A stretch of DNA of 64,000 nt from Micromonospora sp. MA102. GTDB lineage: Bacteria > Actinomycetota > Actinomycetes > Mycobacteriales > Micromonosporaceae. Under the pieces are notes generated by a model. It worked only from the letters and a program-made list of their open reading frames with translations, ran no database searches and was not told where the DNA came from. Every line of letters begins with the position of its first letter. Position 1 is the first letter of the stretch. The stretch covers positions 1-64,000 of the forward strand of contig NZ_JAMWEG010000014.1 in the NCBI RefSeq assembly GCF_025460765.1, given 5' to 3'. Below are positions 58,952 through 64,000 of this stretch, in pieces. Made by a program: the position numbers and the translations under genes.

Positions 58952-58999
58952 GGTCCGTTGAGCGGACTAGCCTCGCGTCGCTGGTCCGCTCAGCGGACT
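58952..58999. repeat. Two tandem GGTCCG-N5-CGGACT repeats
   Basis: Units at 58952-58968 and 58983-58999, 31 bp apart, of the design seen at 2840-2934. The second overlaps the stop codon of the gene at 58998. They could be operator sites or, given the convergent genes, hairpins for termination. Confidence 0.6.
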
Positions 59000-59285
59000 A
59001 GCTCAGCCGCGGTCGGCCGTCGCCGCCGCCGAGGTGTCCGACGACGCAGCCGCGCTGCCGCTGCACCTGGATGGCGCAGACCATGCACAGCACCGCCGCG
59101 CCGTCGCCGAGCACCACCCGCGCCTGCCGCTGACGCGGCCCGATCCACACGTCCGTCCCGCACTGCTCGCACGTCGCCAGCGCGTGCTCGACGGTCGGCA
59201 CGTACTGCGGCACTCCGGTGCCCTCCAGCAGCGCGTTCGGGTTCGTCGGCGGGCACGCCAGGATTGCCCGGTCCCCGATCTCCAT
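58998..59285 (-). CDS. Cys-containing phage protein (zinc-binding)
   Basis: 95 residues, ATG with GAAACTTCTC-type weak upstream. The middle has CEQCGTDVWIGPRQRQA (CxxC) and later CMVC (about 67-70), so a zinc ribbon is likely; it is flanked by a low-complexity end. It is the last gene of the packaging-side phage operon before the cargo and lies 11 bp downstream of the resolvase-like gene. Confidence 0.65.
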   Translation of the reverse strand: MEIGDRAILACPPTNPNALLEGTGVPQYVPTVEHALATCEQCGTDVWIGPRQRQARVVLGDGAAVLCMVCAIQVQRQRGCVVGHLGGGDGRPRLS

Positions 59286-59296
59286 GAGAAGTTTCC

Positions 59297-60049
59297 TCAC
59301 ATCTCCTCGTGGCTCCCGGCCACGACGTTGCCGTCGGCGTCGATCCGCACGCCGGGGCCGGCGACGTCGCCGCCCGCCCGGTGCACCGCCGCGATCCGCT
59401 CGAACACCTGCTTGCCGAACCCGAGGCGTTCCACCGACGGCACCACCACCAGGTCGGCCCTGCCGTCGTCGACGTGGGCGACGGCCTCCCGCCAGCCGCG
59501 AGCGCCGACGTGCTCGCCGACCACCTCGTAGCCCTGCTCCGCGCAGTACCGCCGCGCCAGCTTCGTCAGCTCCTCGATGGTGGCCCGGCCGCCGCGTACC
59601 GCCCGGGAGAACAGCACCGCCCGGCGCCGCACCCAGCGCCGCGCCGCCTGGTCCCACCGAGCGTGCTCGTACAGCCGGGACAGGTCCGGCCCGGAGCCCT
59701 CCACGTCGGGGGCGCAGCGCACGAACCGCCGCGCCTCGACGTCCCAGCGCACGTGCCAGCCGAACTCGCGGGCCTCCGCGTGCGCTGGCCACCGGCCGGT
59801 CCAGTCCGCGCGGCCGCAGTCGTGGCCCGCGGTGTCGGGCTGCGCCCGGCACCACATGCGCTTGCGGCCGGTGGCCAGGCATTCGGCCACATCGCAGTCG
59901 TCGGCGTGCTCTTCGCCGATCGCCACCTCGCACGCCGGGCAGGTGCCACGCAGCAGCTCCGGCTCATCAGTGCTGTCGGTCGGGCCTGCGCCGGCGGCGC
60001 GCACCAGCTCGGTACGCGCCGCCGACTGACCCGTTGGGGTCAGGCTCAC
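59297..60049 (-). CDS. Zinc-ribbon protein with a degenerate resolvase-like domain
   Basis: 250 residues from a GTG overlapping the ParB-like stop. Residues about 35-65 hold CPAC...CDVAEC and then CRAQ...C, a zinc cluster; a Trp/Arg-rich stretch follows. From about 140 (RAVLFSRAVRGGRATIEELTKLARRYCAEQGYEVVG) to VVVPSVERLG near 205 it resembles the catalytic fold of serine recombinases, but the catalytic Ser region is not recognisable. It may therefore be a DNA-binding relic with a new role. Confidence 0.55.
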   Translation of the reverse strand: MSLTPTGQSAARTELVRAAGAGPTDSTDEPELLRGTCPACEVAIGEEHADDCDVAECLATGRKRMWCRAQPDTAGHDCGRADWTGRWPAHAEAREFGWHVRWDVEARRFVRCAPDVEGSGPDLSRLYEHARWDQAARRWVRRRAVLFSRAVRGGRATIEELTKLARRYCAEQGYEVVGEHVGARGWREAVAHVDDGRADLVVVPSVERLGFGKQVFERIAAVHRAGGDVAGPGVRIDADGNVVAGSHEEM

Positions 60050-61665
60050 TCGTCGCCCTTCGCGTCGGGCTCGCCCGCGTCGAGGTCGGCCTCCGGGCAC
60101 GGGTCCGGTTCGGCCTCCGCCTGCGGCTCGGCGTCGCCGCCGGCCTCGTCCGGCTCCGGCTCCACGTCGCCCTCCGGCAGCTGCACGTCGACCACCGGCG
60201 GCACGCCCTCGGCGTCCTCCACGTAGCCCTCGGCGTCGTCGTACGCCAGCTCGACCTCTTCCTGCTCCAGCGCCGCCTGCCGCTCGGCCTCCTCCTCGAT
60301 CAGCTCGGCGTGCCAGGTCTTCTCGGCCTCCGACAGCTCGTAGCCCTCGGCCACCAGGCGGTCCAGCCACGGCAGCACCAGGTGCTCCCGGTTGGAGTAC
60401 CGCCCGGCCGCCACGGTCGCCGTGTTGGCCTCGTGCGCGGCGACGAACCGGGCGACCAGCAGCCGGTTCAGCCGGTCGATGCCGGCCGTCTGCCCGTCGC
60501 GCGGGTCACCGCCGGCCAGGGCCGCGACCATCTCCTCCTCGGCCCGGTCGTAGAAGCCGGGCATCACCACGGCGGCGCGCATCGCGTCGACCAGCAGCGT
60601 CTTCGCCGCCTTCGCGCTGCCCCACTTCTCGACCAGAAACCGCCGCCGCACCTCGCCGGCGTCGAGCAGCTTCTGCCGCCGCTCCTCGGCCTCCCGCTTC
60701 TTCAGCTCCTCGGCGACCTTCGCCGCGGGGCTCTTGTACTGCGTCCACTTCGTGCGCTTGTACCCGTGGGCGTCGGGGTCCTCGCACACGATGACGGCCC
60801 GCATGTTCCCGTACGAGCCCTCGATGATCGCGCCGAAGCCCTCCAGCGTCTTGACCTTCTCGACGTCGATCGGCTGGTCGTCGGCGTCCACCAGGTCCTC
60901 GACCTTGCACGCCGCGCAGTTCCACGGCCAGTCCTTCGGCTTCTTCAACACCCGGACGCCGGCCGCCGTCAGCTCCTCGGTCAGCTGCTCGGTCGCGCTC
61001 TTGTCGTCGCGCTTGCGCTTCTCCTCCTGGACCCGGTGGCGCACACCCCAGCCGGACTCGACGCCCTTGAGGATCCGCTCCATCGCCTTCGGGTCGTCCT
61101 CGAACTGCTCCAGCGCGGCGACGTCCTCCAGCGTCAGCTTGCCCGCGTCGGCCGCCTCGGTGGCCACGTCGCCGAGCGTCTTCAACTTCAACGCCGACTT
61201 GACGTGCACCTGCGTCCGGCCGGTGCGCCGCGCGATCTCGGCGACGTCCAGGCCGAACAGCTCCAGCTGCGCGTACCCGTTCGCCCGCTCGCTCTCGGTC
61301 AGGTCGGCGCGCTGGTCGTTCTCGATCAGCATGGCCACGACCTGGGAGGGGGCCATCCCCTCCATGTCCGGCCGCACCAGGCACGGCACGGTCTGCGGCT
61401 GGCCGTCCGGCCACTCGCCGGCCTCGATCGCCTCGGCGGCGGCCGCCGCCCGGCGGTGCCCGGCGACGATCCGCATGCCGCCGTCCTCGGGGACGACGGT
61501 CAGCGCCTGCAGAACGCCGCTCGCGGCGATCGAGGCGCGCAGCTCGGTCAGGTCGCCGAGCTGGGTGCGCAGGTTGGTCGGGTGCGCGACCAGCTCCCGC
61601 GGGTCGAGCTGCGCGAGGTACGGCGCGCTCTTCTTCGCGCGCCGGCTCTTCGTCGGTGCTGTCAC
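60046..61665 (-). CDS. ParB-like nuclease-fold protein
   Basis: 539 residues from GTG at 61665 with GAGGAG upstream. The N-terminus is a ParB/sulfiredoxin fold: LAQLDPRELVAHPTNLRT..., GVLQALTVVPED, and GHRR at 69-72, the CTP-binding motif. An HTH follows near 135-160 (LDVAEIARRTGRTQVHVKSALK). The middle contains CAAC, and the last 110 residues are very acidic. ParB proteins segregate plasmids, and related phage proteins act as regulators. Its operator dyad matches that of the ParA/Ssd-like gene 57 kb away. Confidence 0.8.
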   Translation of the reverse strand: MTAPTKSRRAKKSAPYLAQLDPRELVAHPTNLRTQLGDLTELRASIAASGVLQALTVVPEDGGMRIVAGHRRAAAAAEAIEAGEWPDGQPQTVPCLVRPDMEGMAPSQVVAMLIENDQRADLTESERANGYAQLELFGLDVAEIARRTGRTQVHVKSALKLKTLGDVATEAADAGKLTLEDVAALEQFEDDPKAMERILKGVESGWGVRHRVQEEKRKRDDKSATEQLTEELTAAGVRVLKKPKDWPWNCAACKVEDLVDADDQPIDVEKVKTLEGFGAIIEGSYGNMRAVIVCEDPDAHGYKRTKWTQYKSPAAKVAEELKKREAEERRQKLLDAGEVRRRFLVEKWGSAKAAKTLLVDAMRAAVVMPGFYDRAEEEMVAALAGGDPRDGQTAGIDRLNRLLVARFVAAHEANTATVAAGRYSNREHLVLPWLDRLVAEGYELSEAEKTWHAELIEEEAERQAALEQEEVELAYDDAEGYVEDAEGVPPVVDVQLPEGDVEPEPDEAGGDAEPQAEAEPDPCPEADLDAGEPDAKGDE

Positions 61666-61681
61666 TTCCGCTCTCTCCTCT

Positions 61682-61692
61682 TCCACGTGAAC
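61682..61692 (-). promoter_or_regulatory. Start-associated sequence GTTCACGTGGA, site 5
   Basis: Located 17 bp upstream of the ParB-like GTG start; part of the mRNA leader. Confidence 0.6.
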
Positions 61693-61711
61693 ACGGAGAT
61701 ACGCCGCGTGG

Positions 61712-61745
61712 CGTACATAAACATTGTATCAGTCAAGATCATCCA
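61712..61745 (-). promoter_or_regulatory. Promoter-operator of the ParB-like gene
   Basis: -10 TACAAT (rc of 61723-61728) inside a dyad at 61712-61728 (TACAATGTTTATGTACG on the minus strand), 15 of 17 identical to the site before the ParA/Ssd-like gene. A weak -35 (TGGACG) lies 18 bp upstream. It separates the terminase from the ParB-like operon. Confidence 0.65.
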
Positions 61746-61777
61746 CCGTCCAATCAGGAACCGCCCTGACCTGCCGT

Positions 61778-63148
61778 TTAGCTCCGCAGCGGCGACGCCA
61801 CCACCGCCCGCCGGGACTCCTTCGACCGCAGGTACGTGACGCCGTGCACCAGGGCGTCCAGCCGGTCCGGGGAGTCGCCGGACTCCGGCGTCCAGGTCGT
61901 CAGCTGGTCCTCCAGCACCGGGAACGTGCCGACGTGATGCACGCGCGGCGGGTCGACCTCGTACCGGGCGGCCACCGGCTCGGCGCGCACCCGCTTCGAC
62001 TGGCGGGCCTGCACCACGTCCAGCGGCGGGTCACCGCCGGGCAGCACGCCCTCCTTCTGCATGGCCACCCAGGCGTCGACCAGGATGTCCCGCAGCCACG
62101 CCGACGAGCCCTCGTACACCACCACGTCCGCGTCGACGTCCAGGTAGCACTGCCAGATCCGGCGGGCCGCCGCCATGCCGGCGATCTTCATGCTCCGGTC
62201 CGCCAGCACGTAGTGCTCGCCGTCCTCGCCCCGGCCGACCGCGACAATGCCCGTCTCGTCGCTCGTCTCCGACACCGTGTCCGCCGGGTCGACCGACACC
62301 ACGGTCCGCACCAGCGGCGGCACGTCCTCCTTGTCGACCCGGCCGGCCTCGATCCACGCCGACTTCCACAGCGCGCCGTCGACGTCAGACAGCAGCTCGG
62401 CGTCCAGCTCCTGCCGGCCCAGCCGGGTGCCGCCGTACTGCTCCAGCAGCTCCTCCAGCGCCTCCGCGCTGAGGTTGTCCGCGTTGTCCAGCGTCCGCCC
62501 TCGGGTGATGACCACCCGGGGCCGGCGGGACCGGGCCCGCTGCTTCTTCGCCCGCGCCAGCAGCTTCTTCACGTGCGGCAGCGGCTTCGGGGTCGTGCTG
62601 ATGACCATGCGCGGGTCGGGCGCCTCACGCATGCAGAACCACAGCATGTCGAACACGCCCTGCGCCGTCTGCAACGGCCAGGCCGCGTACTCGTCGAGCC
62701 AGCAGCCGTCGAAGTCGTAGCCGCGCAGCGTGTCCGGGTCCTGCGCACCGAACCCGCGGATGATCGCCCCGTTGGTCAGCTCCAGGTACGGCTCGCTCTT
62801 GTTGAACGTCCGCACCTGCTTCGGCGGGATCACCGCCAGCAGGCCGGCACGCCGCGCCGTGAAGCAGACGTTGAACACCTCGCGGTGCGTCTTCGCGATC
62901 ACCGCGTAGTGCCCGCCCGGCTTCGTCCCCGCCCAGCCGCGCACCGTCTCCGCCCCGGTGCGGGTCTTGCCGAAGCCACGACCGGCCAGCAGCATCCAAA
63001 TCCGGTAGTACGCCGGCTCCATCTGCTCCGGCCGGGCGTGCCGGGGCCAGTCGTACCGGACGAGGCCCTGGACCTCCGACACCTCGCGCAGGTACGCGGC
63101 CAGCTCGGCGTCGGTCATCAGGGCCGGGTCCGGGTACGCCAGCAGCAT
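61778..63148 (-). CDS. Terminase large subunit
   Basis: 456 residues, ATG start. Walker A is LAGRGFGKTRTGAE (54-67), Walker B DGCWLDEYA (147-155). The C-terminal nuclease domain is shown by SVDPADT near 285-291 and DRLDALVHGVTYLR near 430. It is the DNA-packaging motor with a nuclease. The order after the small subunit is normal, but the expected portal gene is not behind it. Confidence 0.9.
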   Translation of the reverse strand: MLLAYPDPALMTDAELAAYLREVSEVQGLVRYDWPRHARPEQMEPAYYRIWMLLAGRGFGKTRTGAETVRGWAGTKPGGHYAVIAKTHREVFNVCFTARRAGLLAVIPPKQVRTFNKSEPYLELTNGAIIRGFGAQDPDTLRGYDFDGCWLDEYAAWPLQTAQGVFDMLWFCMREAPDPRMVISTTPKPLPHVKKLLARAKKQRARSRRPRVVITRGRTLDNADNLSAEALEELLEQYGGTRLGRQELDAELLSDVDGALWKSAWIEAGRVDKEDVPPLVRTVVSVDPADTVSETSDETGIVAVGRGEDGEHYVLADRSMKIAGMAAARRIWQCYLDVDADVVVYEGSSAWLRDILVDAWVAMQKEGVLPGGDPPLDVVQARQSKRVRAEPVAARYEVDPPRVHHVGTFPVLEDQLTTWTPESGDSPDRLDALVHGVTYLRSKESRRAVVASPLRS

Positions 63149-63151
63149 CGG

Positions 63152-63535
63152 TCAGTCCCCGGCCCGCATCTCGGCTTCGCGCTGGCGCAGGTCGACGGCC
63201 GCGACCCAGGCCAGCACCAGCAGCGCCGCCAGCATCAGCGCCGGGCAGCCGAGGGCGGCCGGGCCGACCCACCGCAGCCCGGCCCACACCGCCAGCACCA
63301 TCAGCGCGAACCACGCGCCGAGCAGCAGCCGCCACGTCCAGGCGCGGAACCGCAGTGTCCGCCGCTGCACCCGGGTCAGCCGCCGCGGCGGCGGGGCGAG
63401 GCGCACCGGCGGCGGGGGCTTCGCGTCCAGCTCCGCCCAGCCGCGCACCACCCCGCCCGGCTGGTACGCCGGCCGGGCGGCGACCGGCGCCCGGTGGTCG
63501 AGCAGCAGCCTGCCCGAGCGGGGGCCGCGCCTCAC
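63152..63535 (-). CDS. Two-helix membrane protein
   Basis: 127 residues from GTG overlapping the next stop (GTGA). An Arg/Pro-rich soluble front is followed by two transmembrane helices (WRLLLGAWFALMVLAVWAGL and ALGCPALMLAALLVLAWVAA). The end is charged (DLRQREAEMRAGD). It lies between TerL and a second tiny membrane gene; such genes are frequent in actinophage packaging modules and have no known role. Confidence 0.6.
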   Translation of the reverse strand: MRRGPRSGRLLLDHRAPVAARPAYQPGGVVRGWAELDAKPPPPVRLAPPPRRLTRVQRRTLRFRAWTWRLLLGAWFALMVLAVWAGLRWVGPAALGCPALMLAALLVLAWVAAVDLRQREAEMRAGD

Positions 63536-63687
63536 CGCGCGACCGCCCACGCCACGACGGTCACGCCGCCGAGGGCCGCAGCGCCCATCAGCAGCAGCCC
63601 GCCGGCCGCGCACCACGCCGCCCACCGGGGCACCCGCAGCTCCACCACGATCCACGCCTCGCCGTCATCCCTGCTCCGTCGCCCCAC
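63532..63687 (-). CDS. Tiny single-helix membrane protein
   Basis: 51 residues from a GTG with GGAGGAG upstream. Two Trp-rich beta-like elements are followed by one hydrophobic helix (AAWCAAGGLLLMGAAALGGV). It overlaps the stop of the upstream gene by 23 bp and the next start by 4 bp, so it is translationally coupled. Confidence 0.55.
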   Translation of the reverse strand: MGRRSRDDGEAWIVVELRVPRWAAWCAAGGLLLMGAAALGGVTVVAWAVAR

Positions 63688-64000
63688 CGGGCTCCTCCTC
63701 GTCCTCGTCGTCGCCGCCCAGGTCGTCCGGCTCGGCGGTCGGGTTGGCCTGGCCGGCGCGGGCGGCGGCCTCGGCCATCAGCGCCCGGAAGAAGTCGGCG
63801 CGCTGCTGCTCGGTCATCGACTCGACCTCGGCGCGGATCGGGCCGCCGTCCGGGCCGGTGTGCGCGGTCGCCGAGTCGGGCAGGCCCAACGCCAGGCGCT
63901 CGACCCTCGTGGCCACCTCCAGCCAGCGGGCGATGTCGCCGGGCGTCAGCTTCGACGCGTCGAGGTTCTGCAACCGGGTGACGAGCTTCCCCTGCAACGC
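63665..64000 (-). CDS. Terminase small subunit-like protein, truncated at the window edge
   Basis: The last 111 codons of a gene that begins beyond the window. The visible part has a helical segment LVTRLQNLDASKLTPGDIARWLEVATRVERLALGLP. This is common in the C-terminal half of phage small terminases and related HTH proteins. An acidic tail (DDLGGDDEDEEEPGG) follows. Its place before TerL supports the assignment. Confidence 0.6.
   Translation of the reverse strand, partial: ALQGKLVTRLQNLDASKLTPGDIARWLEVATRVERLALGLPDSATAHTGPDGGPIRAEVESMTEQQRADFFRALMAEAAARAGQANPTAEPDDLGGDDEDEEEPGGATEQG

Noticed and set aside
58952..58999. Simple terminator interpretation of the two GGTCCG repeats
   Set aside because: They could form short hairpins, but the same 17-bp design inside a coding region at 2840-2934 makes protein-binding sites more likely, so they are reported as repeats.
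1..64000. CRISPR array, tRNA or rRNA genes, integrase and att sites
   Set aside because: None were found by reading: no regularly spaced repeats, no cloverleaf-type arms with a GTTCGA loop, no recombinase with complete catalytic motifs.

Overview
The window is very GC-rich DNA from an actinomycete. Three things support this: frequent GTG starts with 4-bp GTGA or ATGA overlaps, families found almost only in Actinobacteria (XRE-DUF5753, DUF397, DUF6879, DUF6461), and a LexA box of the actinobacterial TCGAAC-N4-GTTCGA type. A Micromonosporaceae-like host is my guess and cannot be settled here. Most of the window is a tailed-phage (siphovirus-type) genome or prophage written on the minus strand. 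No integrase, att site, tRNA or rRNA was seen.

Reading leftward from the right edge, the phage layout is: a truncated terminase-small-like gene, two small membrane genes, terminase large subunit (61.8-63.1 kb), a ParB-like protein and two accessory genes (59.0-61.7 kb). After a 20-kb interruption come a DUF1360 membrane protein, portal, a MuF/protease fusion and a small Cys protein (33.4-38.4 kb). After a second, 3.4-kb interruption come major capsid (28.3-30.0 kb), a run of small genes with individual promoters and terminators (22-28 kb), major tail protein, connector/neck genes and tail assembly chaperones (18-21.6 kb). A plus-strand block holds a regulator operon, endolysin, two coiled-coil membrane proteins and a holin-like protein (12.6-18 kb). 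Then tape measure, a large minor tail protein and a glycine-rich tail protein (5-12.5 kb) lead to early/replication-type genes: Ssd/ParA-like ATPase, two HTH proteins, a RecA-like (Sak4-type) ATPase and Cys-rich small proteins (0-4.8 kb).

The 20-kb interruption (about 38.4-59.0 kb) lies between terminase and portal and carries cargo unrelated to virion assembly. Its core is a plus-strand operon of an SNF2-type helicase with a C-terminal DUF3883 domain, a DUF1156 adenine DNA methylase and a DUF499 AAA ATPase. This trio is recurrently found in defence islands, but here the ATPase gene has a one-base frameshift. Around it are a RAMA-domain protein, a DUF6416-like protein, a protein of unknown function with a phage-defence-like setting, a BrnT-like toxin/RHH antitoxin pair, an orphan ATP-dependent DNA ligase, a PLD-family protein with one HKD motif, an RsbW/STAS switch pair, and a LexA-boxed small gene with a broken second copy. 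The 3.4-kb interruption (30.0-33.4 kb) holds DUF2625, DUF6461 and other accessory genes with a repeated 20-nt element.

Regulation is unusually legible. Six minus-strand promoters share a dyad over the -10 (TACA-N7-TTGTA type). Four of them are near-identical cassettes of about 75 bp. The dyad sits before both the ParA-like and the ParB-like genes, suggesting one regulator and possibly a plasmid-like maintenance module. An 11-bp sequence (GTTCACGTGGA) recurs just upstream of several starts. A GGTCCG-N5-CGGACY repeat occurs in the HTH/initiator-like gene and again at the right edge of the cargo island. Several genes carry single-base frame breaks, which could be real decay or assembly indels.
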